Assembly (NCBI RefSeq): GCF_011043775.1
Contig: NZ_JAAKXY010000001.1
Span: forward strand, 768,966 to 832,965
DNA from: Natronolimnobius sp. AArcel1
GTDB taxonomy: Archaea > Halobacteriota > Halobacteria > Halobacteriales > Natrialbaceae
Reading direction: 5' to 3'
DNA: 64,000 nucleotides
The position numbers and the translations under genes are program-made. This document shows positions 29,143-37,868 of this stretch, in pieces (positions within the stretch are counted from its first letter, which is position 1; each line of letters starts with the position of its first letter). The notes under the pieces were generated by a model. The model saw only the letters and a list, made by a program, of their open reading frames with translations. It did not search any database and was not told where the DNA came from.

Positions 29143-30342
29143 TCAATCCGATTCGTTACACGCGGCGATGATAACCTCTGGATCGTCGATCAGTCGATTT
29201 TCCATGTAGTTGCCCTTCCCTTTCCCCGCCCACTTGCGCTCCTGTTCGATAATCGAGAGAAACTCGAGTTCCGAGAGGATGTCTCGAACCCGACGGAGCT
29301 TCAGGTGATCAGACTGATCACGGTCACAGAGTCGCTTGTAGAGTTCGTAGGCCTCGTTCGTCCGCACCGGCACGTCAGTCCCTTCTTTCTGCTGGGTGAG
29401 CAACGCCATCGCCTCGAGGACGAGTTTCGCATGACTCGGACTCTTCGAGATGAGTTCGGCCAGACGGCTCGTCTCCTCACGTTCGTGGGCCTGATCGACG
29501 CACGACTCGGTCACGCGCTCGCGGTCGTTCTCCTCGGCGATCTCGCCGGCAAAGCGGAGGATGTCGATTGCCTTGCGCGCATCGCCATGTTCACGGGCCG
29601 CAAGGGCGGCGACACGGGGAACGACGCCATCCTCGAGAACTCCCTCGTGGAAGGCATCGGAGCGCGACCGGAGGATTTCACGGATCTGGGTGGCGTCGTA
29701 GGGTGAAAAGACGTACTCGCGTTCACAGAGACTCGACTTGATGCGCTCGTCGAGTGAATCCTTGTAGCGGACCTTGTTCGAAATGCCGATGACGCCGACC
29801 GTACTCGAGGTGAGTTTCCCGGATTCGACGGCTCTCGAGAGTTGCATCAGGATGTCGTCGTCTTCGATTTTGTCGACCTCGTCTAAGATGATCAGCGCGA
29901 CATCATAACGCGTGTCGATGATCTGCCAGAGCCGGCGGTAGTATTCGGCGGTGCTCAATCCCGAATGAGGAATCGAAATGTCCGTTTCGGCTTTGTCGTT
30001 GAGCCGATGGCCGGCCGACTGGACGGCCTGTGTTTCGGTCGACTCCTGCAGACAGTCGACGTAGGCGACGCCAATCGCGATGTCGTTTTGCTTGGCGCGG
30101 TCGATTGCCTGGTTCGTGATGAACTTCGAGCACAGCGATTTGCCGGTACCCGTCTTTCCGTAGACGAGGACGTTGTTCGGCGTATTCCCGCGCGTCGCCG
30201 GCTTGATCGCGTTCGCGAGATTCGTTAGTTCGTCCTCACGACCGATGATTCGGTCACCGTCGGGGAGATGTGAGACCTGCAGAAGTTCCTTGTTCCGGAA
30301 GATTTCGTTCTCCGTTCCGAAATAGTCCATCGAATCCGACAT
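29143..30342 (-). CDS. orc1: Orc1/Cdc6 replication initiator
   Basis: 399 aa AAA+ initiator. Walker A GKTGTGKS (near 62-69), Walker B LIILDEVDKI (near 150), sensor-1 GVIGISNK (near 186), sensor-2 region HGDARKAIDILRFAGE (near 268), then a winged-helix domain (LVLEAMALL ... LKLRRVRDILSELEFLSI) that binds origin boxes. Archaeal genomes usually encode several Orc1/Cdc6 proteins, each tied to an adjacent origin with its own box family. The non-coding region upstream carries nine repeats, so this gene and that region form a unit. An AT-rich TTCTTAAACC before the start is a probable promoter. Confidence 0.95.
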   Translation of the reverse strand: MSDSMDYFGTENEIFRNKELLQVSHLPDGDRIIGREDELTNLANAIKPATRGNTPNNVLVYGKTGTGKSLCSKFITNQAIDRAKQNDIAIGVAYVDCLQESTETQAVQSAGHRLNDKAETDISIPHSGLSTAEYYRRLWQIIDTRYDVALIILDEVDKIEDDDILMQLSRAVESGKLTSSTVGVIGISNKVRYKDSLDERIKSSLCEREYVFSPYDATQIREILRSRSDAFHEGVLEDGVVPRVAALAAREHGDARKAIDILRFAGEIAEENDRERVTESCVDQAHEREETSRLAELISKSPSHAKLVLEAMALLTQQKEGTDVPVRTNEAYELYKRLCDRDQSDHLKLRRVRDILSELEFLSIIEQERKWAGKGKGNYMENRLIDDPEVIIAACNESD

Positions 30343-30659
30343 TCACTGATCAACGATACTGTTCGGCCTTTTCTTAAACCTTCGGAACCGCATTTCCGCT
30401 GTATAGGGCGCGTCTCCCCGCGTGATGACTCGAGAATCCGATTACACACCCCTCGGTTCCGCTGTATAGAGTTCGGGAGACCCCGTGGTTCCGCTGTATA
30501 GAGAGGGACGCTTCAGGTACTGCCTCGTGTGCGTCACTCGAGAGTCAGGTGGTGAACAGTCCTGTTTGCTGAGACATGTGAGTGGGTAGAAGCCCCACAG
30601 TGCCGCTGTATACACGCCGGACCCCTGAGTGCCGCTGTATGGACTACCGACAGGATAGG

Positions 30660-30743
30660 TATAGTAGCCACTGAAAGTCAGTGCACACCCAATCGCATGA
30701 CGGCTATGCGATTGGTGTGTAAACCGTTTCAGTTGTTACTATA
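30660..30743. repeat. 84-bp palindromic MITE-like element, copy 2 (inside the origin)
   Basis: Terminal arms TATAGTAGCCACTGAAA / TTTCAGTTGTTACTATA and a central stem CAATCGCAT / ATGCGATTG. Same length as copy 1 and aligned with it over all positions when copy 1 is read on the minus strand. The right arm (GTGTGTAAACCGTTTCAGTTGTTACTATA region) recalls terminal repeats of haloarchaeal insertion sequences, but I cannot name the parent. Confidence 0.8.
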
Positions 30744-31121
30744 GTTGGACGCACTCTGCGAGTCGAACTGTCGACGGTGTCAACCACAATTCCGCTGTAT
30801 TCGAACGCGAACTCGTGTCAGCAGAGTCATTAATGGGGATTCCCACCCCGTGGTGCCGCTGTATAGTGAGACAGACACCCCGCAGTGCCGCTGTAAGGAT
30901 GGAGGTGAGTGGTCGAGTCGAAACGGTGGGTGAGTTGGTGGATCACTCGAGTCTTGGCGATGCCAAGATATCCATGAACCACAACTCTCAGTGCCAGAGA
31001 TGGGACAGTACGGATACCACGTCTACAGGAGGGAACCAACAACAAGAGAAGCGTCCTACAGGGAGCGACTCCCTCGAGAACGGTGAGTTCGCCTCGAACT
31101 CGAGTGGTGTTCGATCCGAAC

Positions 31122-31220
31122 CGAATAGATATTGTTCGATTGACTTACTGGACTATTACACAGTTATTATATTTATTAACTCCGGTATTGGGTCAAGAGT
31201 AATCCGAGTAGTAAATTGGA
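31122..31220. other. AT-rich tract, candidate duplex-unwinding element
   Basis: About 100 bp with conspicuously low GC in a >60% GC context, including TTATTATATTTATTAA near 31163-31179. It lies between direct and inverted origin boxes, the position at which archaeal initiators melt DNA. Confidence 0.6.
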
Positions 31221-31420
31221 GGAGAGAACAAGTTCGGAGGACTACACCGCTATCGACCACTGCTGTTTTCAGAGAGCACCGGCCCGCTCCCAGACAACTG
31301 ACTCACAGCTGCCGATACTCGAATCCAAGTTACCTGAAAAACTCCACGTCCAATACACCACTATACAGCGGCACTCCGGGGTGTGTCTCCACGACAGCAC
31401 ACAGAAAGACGACCGCAGTG

Positions 31421-32140
31421 TTACTCCTGCCGACAGATTTCAACAAAGTTCCGCAGAATCTGCAATCCAGTTTCTCCGCTCTTTTCGGGGTGAAACTGCG
31501 TGCCGAAGACGGTGCCATCTTCGTTGGCGATGATCGACGGGAACTCGAGGCCGTACTCCGTGCTCGCGACGGCTGCGTTCTCGTCGTCCGGGACAGCGTA
31601 GTAGGAGTGGACGAAGTACGCGTACTCACCGTCGACGGATCCGCCGCCGACGGATCCGTCTGCTCGTTGCGTCGGAGACGCAACGTTGTCTATCCCCTCG
31701 ACCAGTGGGTGGTCGCGCTCGACCTCGAGTTCGTTCCAGCCCATATGCGGGACTTTCTGGCCCTCATCGAATCGGACGTTGGTGCCGGGAATCAGGTCCA
31801 ACCCCTGTACGGCGGCGTCGCCGTCAGTTTCACCCTCTTCGCTGGTCGTCAACAGCATCTGCATGCCGAGACAGATCCCGAACAGGGGTGTGTCACTTGC
31901 TGCAACCTCGAGGAGTTCCTCGCGGAGTGGGTCAGCGTTTTCGACACCCTCTCGGAACGCGCCGACGCCGGGGAGGACGATGCCATCGGCGGCGGCGAAC
32001 GCGTCGGGGTCGTCAGTGATCTCAACATCGGCACCGGCGCGTTCTAACCCGCGAGTGACGCTGCGGAGGTTTCCCAGGCCGTAGTCGACGACGACCACGG
32101 AGGCAAGTGATTGCTCGCTCGCAGACGAAACAGTGCTCAT
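31421..32140 (-). CDS. hisH: imidazole glycerol phosphate synthase subunit HisH
   Basis: 239 aa glutaminase subunit that supplies ammonia to HisF in histidine biosynthesis. Triad: Cys in GICLGMQML (near 92), His and Glu in GTQFHPEKSG (near 218). Also VVDYGLGNLRSV at the N-terminus, LPGVGAF near 57, and FVHSYY near 175. An insertion near 155-170 (SPTQRADGSVGGGSVDG) lengthens it relative to bacterial HisH. hisF and other his genes are not adjacent, as is common in haloarchaea. The stop lies directly beside the origin. Confidence 0.95.
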   Translation of the reverse strand: MSTVSSASEQSLASVVVVDYGLGNLRSVTRGLERAGADVEITDDPDAFAAADGIVLPGVGAFREGVENADPLREELLEVAASDTPLFGICLGMQMLLTTSEEGETDGDAAVQGLDLIPGTNVRFDEGQKVPHMGWNELEVERDHPLVEGIDNVASPTQRADGSVGGGSVDGEYAYFVHSYYAVPDDENAAVASTEYGLEFPSIIANEDGTVFGTQFHPEKSGETGLQILRNFVEICRQE

Positions 32141-32238
32141 ACCGGTACTGGGTGGGAAGCGCTAAAGTGCATTACCCTTCCCGCCAACCTTACACGGTCA
32201 GACAAATCGGTACGGCATCAGACGTACTCCGACCGCAA

Positions 32239-32841
32239 TCAGAAATTGTCGAGATGCGTCTGGCCGCTTCCGCCTTCGCTGCCCTCAACGCCAGCGAGTT
32301 CCGCTGCGTGGGCAATCGTCTCGTTGAACGTCTCCTCCTGGCTGCGATCATACAACATTGCGGCGGGGTGGACACAAATAAGGAGTCGCCGCGGCGTTCC
32401 CTGAATCCGCACCTCCTCGACTGTGCCGGCCTCTTTGGTCACTGCGACCGACCGCTCGAGGAGGTGTTCGCTTGGCACCTTTCCGAGCGTGATAATCACG
32501 TCCGGATCGACGCGGTCGATTTCGGTCTCGAGGTAGCCACGGCAGTTGCCGAGTTCCTCTGTCGTTGGATCGCGATTCTCTGGCGGTCGACAGCGCACGC
32601 AGTTCGTGATTCGAACGGACTCGCGGTCGAGTCCGACGGTCCGAAGTTGATCGTCCAGTACAGAGCCGCTGCGGCCGACGAACGGCTCGCCTTCCGTATC
32701 TTCCTGTGCACCCGGACCTTCACCGACGAATAGTACGTCGGCGTCTTCGGGACCGGTGCCGTTGACGATCTGACTGCGAGAGTCGACCAGTTCGGGACAG
32801 TGCGCACACTCCGTCACGCGACACTCTTCCATATCGCCCAT
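32239..32841 (-). CDS. udg: family 4 uracil-DNA glycosylase (4Fe-4S)
   Basis: 200 aa. Removes uracil from DNA in base excision repair. Motifs: GEGPGAQEDTEGEPFVG (catalytic motif 1), NCVRCRPPENRDPT, and HPAAMLY (motif 2). Four cysteines fit the Fe-S ligands: CAHC near 13-16, CVRC near 85, and C near 100 (LGNCRGYLE). An in-frame ATG at 32832 is a possible alternative start. It is a single gene between hisH and a DUF99 gene, all on the minus strand, but intergenic gaps suggest separate or loosely linked transcription. Confidence 0.94.
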   Translation of the reverse strand: MGDMEECRVTECAHCPELVDSRSQIVNGTGPEDADVLFVGEGPGAQEDTEGEPFVGRSGSVLDDQLRTVGLDRESVRITNCVRCRPPENRDPTTEELGNCRGYLETEIDRVDPDVIITLGKVPSEHLLERSVAVTKEAGTVEEVRIQGTPRRLLICVHPAAMLYDRSQEETFNETIAHAAELAGVEGSEGGSGQTHLDNF

Positions 32842-32865
32842 GGATGGCGCTTCGCCGGGGACCTA

Positions 32866-33471
32866 CTACGTCTTTCGCCTTTCCGATTCCGAATCCCCTG
32901 TCCCCGACCGCACGTAGGTATCGCCTGCTCGAGCCGCGAGCCGTGCGACTCGAATCGGTTCCGGCCGGCCGCCTTCGGGCGTAAATCCGCGAACAACCTC
33001 GGCTGCCGCGTCGTGCTCGAGGCCGACACATCTGACGTAGACCGTCTCATTGCCGACGGACACCGCCTGTCGCTCGGGGAGCGAGCGATACGCCTCGAGG
33101 CGCTGGTTTCGTTCGGGACCCGAAAACGAATCCTGAATACCGGCCTCGAGGCCGGCACTATCCTCGAACGTGACGGCGATTACTGGCCGGTCGGCTGTGC
33201 GTGCAATCTGTGAAAGATCAAAAATGTTGTACCACGCGGGGGCGACCGCGCCGAGTAGGACGTATCGCACGTCGGGTCGCTCGAGCGCCCGAACGAGTTC
33301 GCAGACGGCAGCCGTTGCGTCCGTGCCGCCGACAGTACACGACGCGTACGCGAGTCCATCGACCACCTGATCAGCACGGACGACAGCCGCCGCAAGCGTG
33401 CTTTCAGACTGTGACCCGTCGTTGCCGCGGTACGATTCCGCAATGCCAAGCGCTCGCACCCCGGCTTTCAT
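32866..33471 (-). CDS. DUF99 / endonuclease dU family protein
   Basis: 201 aa, the archaeal DUF99 (UPF0215) family, related in fold to endonuclease V. Sequence: GVRALGIAESYRG at the N-terminus, YASCTVGGTDAT, RYVLLGAVAPAWYNIFDL (core strand and helix), and RPVIAVTFEDSAGLE. In some archaea a related protein cleaves at deoxyuridine; in most the activity is untested. It follows the DUF5786 gene by four base pairs, so the two are probably one transcript; udg lies 24 bp downstream, making a small putative DNA-repair operon. Confidence 0.85.
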   Translation of the reverse strand: MKAGVRALGIAESYRGNDGSQSESTLAAAVVRADQVVDGLAYASCTVGGTDATAAVCELVRALERPDVRYVLLGAVAPAWYNIFDLSQIARTADRPVIAVTFEDSAGLEAGIQDSFSGPERNQRLEAYRSLPERQAVSVGNETVYVRCVGLEHDAAAEVVRGFTPEGGRPEPIRVARLAARAGDTYVRSGTGDSESERRKT

Positions 33472-33475
33472 CGGC

Positions 33476-33652
33476 TTACTCGTCGCCGTCTTTTATGGCT
33501 TTGAGTCGCTCGAGCAGTTCGTCGCTCGAGGCACCATTTTCGAACTCTATCGATCCCTTGTGATCGTTCACCGAGGACTGGACTGCATCTTCATCATCGA
33601 AATCAGCGTCGACATCTTGTTGCTCGGATTCGTCGTAACTCCCGAATCCCAT
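33476..33652 (-). CDS. DUF5786 small acidic protein
   Basis: 58 aa, starting MGFGSYDESEQQ, a haloarchaeal family signature. The middle is very acidic (DVDADFDDED) and the C-terminus is a short amphipathic helix (SSDELLERLKAIKDGDE). Too short for routine gene callers but clearly a gene by family resemblance. First gene of a likely transcript with DUF99 and possibly udg. Function unknown. Confidence 0.85.
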   Translation of the reverse strand: MGFGSYDESEQQDVDADFDDEDAVQSSVNDHKGSIEFENGASSDELLERLKAIKDGDE

Positions 33653-33833
33653 ACACGTACACGTAGGGGCCTGCGGATGAAAAAGTCCATGGATAATTAA
33701 TACAACCAGTAGCGCCCATCAATCAAGGACGGGTGTCGGTTTCGAGTACCCTGCAGATCACTTGCGACTGCGTTCGAGGCAACAGCGGGTAGGCGACACT
33801 AGGATTTTACCGCCTGGCACTGACTACCCCAGT

Positions 33834-34445
33834 ATGGAAGTCCATCACGTCACAGAAGGCGCGGAGACGTTCACCTGTAACGCGTTTCTGGTTATCGGAG
33901 AGGAGACGACACTGGTCGACGCGGGCTCGTGGGACGGGGTCGTCGACGTGATTGCCGATCACACTGACGACCTCGACCGCGTCGTCCTCACTCACCAACA
34001 CGGCGACCACGTGGAGCAACTCGAGGCCGTCGTTGAGGCCTTTGATCCCGAAGTATACGCCCACAGCCATCACGAACTGCGCGATCATGATATCAGTGAT
34101 GGCGATACCGTCCAGATCGGTGACGAGGAGTTCGAGGTGGTCTATACGCCCGGCCACGCTGATGACCACGTTTCGTTTGTCTCCGAGTCAACGCTGTTCT
34201 CTGGCGATGTCGTCGTCCACGACGATGGCGCGTTCGAGTACGGCAGTTTCGGTCGCACCGACATGCCGGGCCAGTCGCGCGAGCAACTCATCGAGAGCAT
34301 CGAGGATATACTCGAGCGCATGCCAGCGGATGTCGAGCACATGTACGCTGGTCACGGCGGCATCTTCCATGGAGACGTTCGCGATGTCGTCGAGACGGCA
34401 CTCGAGCGCGCAGAAAAACGAGAGCCGAAGTATCCTGAGGAGTAA
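33834..34445 (+). CDS. MBL-fold metallo-hydrolase
   Basis: 203 aa. Metal ligands HQHGDH (near 61-66), the HAD-type downstream ligands in TPGHADDHVSF (near 113), an Asp in LFSGDVVV (near 133), and the distal His in MYAGHGG (near 176). This is a dinuclear zinc hydrolase of the glyoxalase-II-like subgroup, by size and by the SGD motif. The substrate could be a thioester or other ester; nothing local helps. The ATG at 33834 precedes MEVHHVTEGAETF, a normal first strand. Confidence 0.9.
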   Translation: MEVHHVTEGAETFTCNAFLVIGEETTLVDAGSWDGVVDVIADHTDDLDRVVLTHQHGDHVEQLEAVVEAFDPEVYAHSHHELRDHDISDGDTVQIGDEEFEVVYTPGHADDHVSFVSESTLFSGDVVVHDDGAFEYGSFGRTDMPGQSREQLIESIEDILERMPADVEHMYAGHGGIFHGDVRDVVETALERAEKREPKYPEE

Positions 34446-34460
34446 AGTCGTTCGACAGTC

Positions 34461-35198
34461 TCAGTCGTCGCTTACGGTTGCCGTCGTATCATCGGCTGCG
34501 TTTTCGGACGGCTGAAACCAGCTATCGATGTTTTCGGCGACGTAGTCTTTGCCACCCCAGCCGAAGGCAATCCCGACAGCCAGCGCGAGCGCAAGGCCAA
34601 CGGCGTACGCAAACGCCTGTGCGAACGTGTGGAGGATGGTTACGTCGACGCCCATCGTGTCGAGACCGATGACGAGGACGACGAAGTACAGGAACGCCTT
34701 GGTCGTCCCGGCCATGAGCGGCGAGATATCGAACCGATCGGCGAGGACGGAATCGCGAACTTCCGCAGTTGCCCAGTTCGCGACATAGAAGCCGACGAAC
34801 AGGACGACAGTGCCGATGATGATCGGTGGAACGTAGCCGAGCAGTTCCTGGAAGTAGTCGGTCATATACCAGTTCGTCGCCGCGGTCCGAGTCAGGAACC
34901 ACTCGATTGCAACGAACAGTGCAATCGCTGCGACGTAGTACTTGACGAGGATGCCAAACGCTCTCGAGACGCCGTCCTCGTCGTCCGGAAACAGCGCTTC
35001 GAAGGGGGTCTGGCGAACTTTGTCGTCGAGTTCGACGCGGCGACCAGCGTCTGTGACCACCGGTTTGAGTTTCTCCCCGAAGAGGAGCCCGAGGTAGACG
35101 AGTACTGCAACACCGATCAGCGTTGGGAGAAACTCGATGAGCCCAACGATATTGTCCGTCACTGCCGTTCGGAGGCCCTCAACAAGCAGTGGGTGCAT
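34461..35198 (-). CDS. MscS-like membrane protein without the large soluble domain
   Basis: 245 aa with five hydrophobic spans; repeated conserved-TM-helix blocks (LPTLIGVAVLVYLGLLFGE, then VPPIIIGTVVLFVGFYVANW) end in a Gly/Ala-rich span finishing with AVGIAFGWGGKDYVAENI. That last helix resembles TM3 of small-conductance mechanosensitive channels, but the beta domain that follows in MscS is missing; only a short acidic tail remains. A minimal channel or a channel-associated protein. Start is the second of two ATGs. Confidence 0.75.
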   Translation of the reverse strand: MHPLLVEGLRTAVTDNIVGLIEFLPTLIGVAVLVYLGLLFGEKLKPVVTDAGRRVELDDKVRQTPFEALFPDDEDGVSRAFGILVKYYVAAIALFVAIEWFLTRTAATNWYMTDYFQELLGYVPPIIIGTVVLFVGFYVANWATAEVRDSVLADRFDISPLMAGTTKAFLYFVVLVIGLDTMGVDVTILHTFAQAFAYAVGLALALAVGIAFGWGGKDYVAENIDSWFQPSENAADDTTATVSDD

Positions 35199-35467
35199 CA
35201 TTGCTCACCCCCAGTGTTCGCGTTCGCCTCAATTATCTGTTCAGTCGTGTGTATGGACACGATCATGGCCGAGAGTTGGAATCAACCTAGATAGTGTCTT
35301 TGATTTACGCCTGACAGACAGATATTTTGATTTGTTACGTTCGAATAATTATGGATGGCTATACGTATCAGTCAGCGATGAGACTGGCCAGTACATACGA
35401 CAGGACTGGTTCGCGGACGGTCGATACTGAACGGAACGACGGAAAAAACGAAGGACCGAACGCAGCG

Positions 35468-35617
35468 TTATGCGGCGCGGGGTTCTTTGGCTTTTGGACG
35501 CAGGTTCTTGTAGCCGCACTTGCGGCAGCTGTCGGCATCCTGTGGGTTGCGCGCGTTACAGCGCATACAGATCATCTTCTCGAGCGTCCGGGCTTCGGCA
35601 GCGTCGAAACTTGGCAT
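35468..35617 (-). CDS. rpl40e: 50S ribosomal protein L40e
   Basis: 49 aa, zinc-ribbon ribosomal protein. ICMRCNAR and [16 protein letters not shown] carry the four cysteines (17, 20, 31, 34). The family is normally ~48-50 aa, so it is complete. It lies 75 bp downstream of tsr3 on the same strand, a pairing that couples two ribosome-related genes in haloarchaea. The frame ends in PKAKEPRAA. Confidence 0.95.
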   Translation of the reverse strand: MPSFDAAEARTLEKMICMRCNARNPQDADSCRKCGYKNLRPKAKEPRAA

Positions 35618-35692
35618 GTCGCTCCGTTAGCCCGTGGTACATATAACCGCTGTGGTCCCGACTGCAGCCGTGACTCGAGTCAGATGAGTCGC

Positions 35693-36217
35693 TTAGTCGT
35701 CTTCGGTGGCATCCGTATCCTCATCAGCTAAGTAGTCGTCCTGCACCGCGACAACCTCGCTCGAGTCTGCACACTCGCTGTAGCGTCGGAGCGGTTCCTC
35801 GTTCAGCGTCAGAAAGGTCTCGCCCCAGCGGAATGGCTCGAGGAGGGCTTCAGCGCGGTCGTACTCGTCGAAGATACAGCAGGCGGCCGCGAGCGCTTCG
35901 ACGGTGGTGAGTTGGAATGGCCGACCGTAGTTGACGGGGTTTGCAGCGACGAGAAACGGCAGGGCACGATGAACGCCGTTCATGCGAAACGAGGCCGCTT
36001 CGGCGGATTCCCACGAGCAATCGAGTGCGACTAGCGTGCCGAGCCCCTCTGCGGCGTCAGCCGGCGAGAGCGCCTGCTCGGCGTGGGGATTGAGGACGAC
36101 GCCGTAGGGGACTTGGCGCATCGTGCGATGCAGAATCGCCTCGTCGAAGCGCTCGAGTCGACGGGCGGTACACTTGTCCGGGTCGTCATCCCCCTCGTAG
36201 TAGACGTGACACTCCAC
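35693..36217 (-). CDS. tsr3: 16S rRNA aminocarboxypropyltransferase Tsr3
   Basis: 174 aa. Tsr3 transfers the aminocarboxypropyl group from S-adenosylmethionine to the hypermodified nucleotide of small-subunit rRNA (acp3 modification). Motifs: CTARRLERF near 17, [17 protein letters not shown] near 38, LVALDCSWE near 60, [28 protein letters not shown] near 80-107. A GTG start at 36217 gives [13 protein letters not shown], the expected first strand; the longer frame upstream is Gly/Arg/Cys-rich and spurious. The C-terminus ends in an acidic tail. Confidence 0.92.
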   Translation of the reverse strand: MECHVYYEGDDDPDKCTARRLERFDEAILHRTMRQVPYGVVLNPHAEQALSPADAAEGLGTLVALDCSWESAEAASFRMNGVHRALPFLVAANPVNYGRPFQLTTVEALAAACCIFDEYDRAEALLEPFRWGETFLTLNEEPLRRYSECADSSEVVAVQDDYLADEDTDATEDD

Positions 36218-36355
36218 GATAAGCCGACTTCGAGTGCACGCGAGAAAAGCGGGTCGGTACGCCGACTCGAGGCCTCGCCCCTGCAGCCCCATGCTATCAT
36301 GACCCGAACATCCGCGCCAGCCCACACTTTTAGTCCTCGCCTCGAAAAGCGATGT

Positions 36356-36691
36356 ATGGACGCAGCCGGTCTCGTTCGACAGTACTACGACGCACTAGAC
36401 GGGCACGAGTACGAGGCACTCGAGTCGATTCTCGCACCCGCATTCGTCCAGCACCGACCGGATCGCACATTCGAGGACCGGGCGTCGTTCATCGCGTTCA
36501 TGCGAACAGAGCGGCCGAATCCGAACACCCGCCACGAACTCGACGCCGTCGTCGCAGACGCCGATACCGAGTTGGTCGCCGCTCGAGGCACCGTCGTCGA
36601 TGCGGAGACAAACGAAATGCTGTTCGAGTTCGCCGACTTCTTCTCGATCACAGACGGACAGATCGTCCGCCTCGAGACGTATTCCCGGTGA
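36356..36691 (+). CDS. NTF2-like (SnoaL-type) protein
   Basis: 111 aa. Cone-shaped alpha+beta fold features: [31 protein letters not shown] at the N-terminus, RASFIAFM, then strands [37 protein letters not shown]. The family includes ketosteroid-isomerase-like enzymes and ligand-binding proteins; catalytic residues cannot be assigned. The ATG is the second of two closely spaced ATGs (36352 is out of frame). Divergent from tsr3. Confidence 0.8.
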   Translation: MDAAGLVRQYYDALDGHEYEALESILAPAFVQHRPDRTFEDRASFIAFMRTERPNPNTRHELDAVVADADTELVAARGTVVDAETNEMLFEFADFFSITDGQIVRLETYSR

Positions 36692-36811
36692 GGCGAAGCG
36701 GACACGCCGCTCCACGGACTGCCTGGTGATCGAGAGATGTGAGCGCGAGAGACATCGGTTCCTGCCGATGATGACAGAAACATATTCATACAGCCCGCCG
36801 CTGGTGTGTGT

Positions 36812-36982
36812 ATGGTTCACTGCCCTGACTGTGGGATTGACCTCGAGAGCGAATCGGATGTTGATTTCGTAGAGATGGACGCCTCTACTGGTTTTTTCGC
36901 CGCGTCGAAACGATTCTATTTGGTCGCCTGCACCGAGTGTGGTGCGGCAATCGGTGGCGGCGTCGCCGGTGCGAAATCGTAA
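36812..36982 (+). CDS. 56-aa CxxC zinc-ribbon protein
   Basis: Starts MVHCPDCGIDL with CPDC at residues 4-7; a second pair CTEC is at 40-43, giving a treble-clef or ribbon knuckle. The middle is acidic/aromatic (DVDFVEMDAS, FFAASKRFYLVA) and the C-terminus glycine-rich. A TATA-like CATATTCATA lies about 30 bp upstream. Too short for many gene finders. Function unknown. Confidence 0.75.
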   Translation: MVHCPDCGIDLESESDVDFVEMDASTGFFAASKRFYLVACTECGAAIGGGVAGAKS

Positions 36983-37178
36983 TCCGCTGTTCAGCCGCGT
37001 ATGAGCTGGATCGGTTGGACTGGGTTGATATATACAGCCGCTACGATGCACCCCTTATGGAGGGGCGAACATGTTTTGCTACCGTTCTCAATCGGTCGGA
37101 ACAATTATACTGATTTGGGAAGCGGAATCCGGATTCAAGTAAACACTCGTCTAACGTGTAGCTGTAAGGTGACCACCA

Positions 37179-37739
37179 ATGGCAGCAAGTTCGGCAAACC
37201 GGCTTGAAAGTCGGTACGGCGGTGTGACGCTCGAGGGAGAACCCCACGCGTTAAGTGCGTGGTTTGTCGTTGGACTACGGGTGACGATGGGGCTTGCGTT
37301 CCTCGGTGCTGGCCTCGGCAAGTTGACGATCTTCGCAGGCGAAGCGTTCGATGCCAGCGGCTATCTGATGGGTGCTGAGGGGCCCCTCGCGGGGGTCTTC
37401 GGTGCGATGGCAGCGAACCCGGCGCTGATAGACATCATCAACGTAGTCGTGCCAGCAACGCAGATCCTGATCGGCGTCGGCTTGCTCGTCGGCGGCCTCG
37501 TCAGGCTCGCAGCGCTTGGCGGCGCAATGCAGATGTCGATGTTCTACCTCGCCAGTTGGGACGTTGCCGGCCCGCTCGGATTCGTCAACAGCGATTTCGT
37601 CTACCTGGTGGTCTTCCTGGCCATCGGCGCCTTCGGCGCTGGACGAATCCTCGGTGCGGACCGCTACATCGAGCAACTCGAGGTCGGTGGGCAAGCGCTG
37701 ATCGAGCGCTACCCGAAACTCCGCTACCTCCTCGGGTGA
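37179..37739 (+). CDS. DoxX-family membrane protein
   Basis: 186 aa. Four membrane helices: VVGLRVTMGLAFLGAGLGKLTIF, IDIINVVVPATQILIGVGLLVGGLVRLAALGGAMQMSMFYLAS and a C-terminal VYLVVFLAIGAFGAGRI. RVTMGLAFLGAGLGKL and the second-half GGAMQM pattern are DoxX signatures. DoxX/DoxD proteins take part in thiosulfate:quinone oxidation or redox membrane complexes; haloarchaeal members are uncharacterised. It is preceded by a ~195 bp gap with no gene. Confidence 0.85.
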   Translation: MAASSANRLESRYGGVTLEGEPHALSAWFVVGLRVTMGLAFLGAGLGKLTIFAGEAFDASGYLMGAEGPLAGVFGAMAANPALIDIINVVVPATQILIGVGLLVGGLVRLAALGGAMQMSMFYLASWDVAGPLGFVNSDFVYLVVFLAIGAFGAGRILGADRYIEQLEVGGQALIERYPKLRYLLG

Positions 37740-37868
37740 GGAAGACATTCGAGTGACTGGGCAACACACCGGCGCTGATTTTCCCCGTTGGGGTGCGTTT
37801 TTGGATCGACAACAGTCACAGCGATTGCGCAATTACTACAACCACGTACTGTAAACGCTGAGACGACA

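Larger units (their letters stand above)
30343..31420. other. candidate replication origin with nine boxes and AT-rich unwinding region
   Basis: A 1.08 kb gap with no credible gene. Boxes TKCCGCTGTATAG (K = G/T), mostly preceded by CACCCC or ACCCC: direct copies at 30394, 30457, 30489, 30601, 30630, 30790, 30854 and 30886, and one inverted copy at 31361-31373. Between the last direct and the inverted copy lies the most AT-rich stretch of the area (about 31122-31220; includes TTATTATATTTATTAA). Boxes in opposite orientation around an AT-rich tract beside orc1 is the archaeal origin layout. An 84-bp palindrome interrupts the direct boxes. Confidence 0.8.

Noticed and set aside
28735..29706. 323-codon frame antisense to the conserved protein and orc1
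   Set aside because: Spans two real minus-strand genes in opposite sense; no motif seen.
30815..32047. 410-codon plus-strand frame through the origin and hisH
   Set aside because: First half is origin repeats and AT-rich DNA; second half is antisense to hisH, whose glutaminase motifs are intact.
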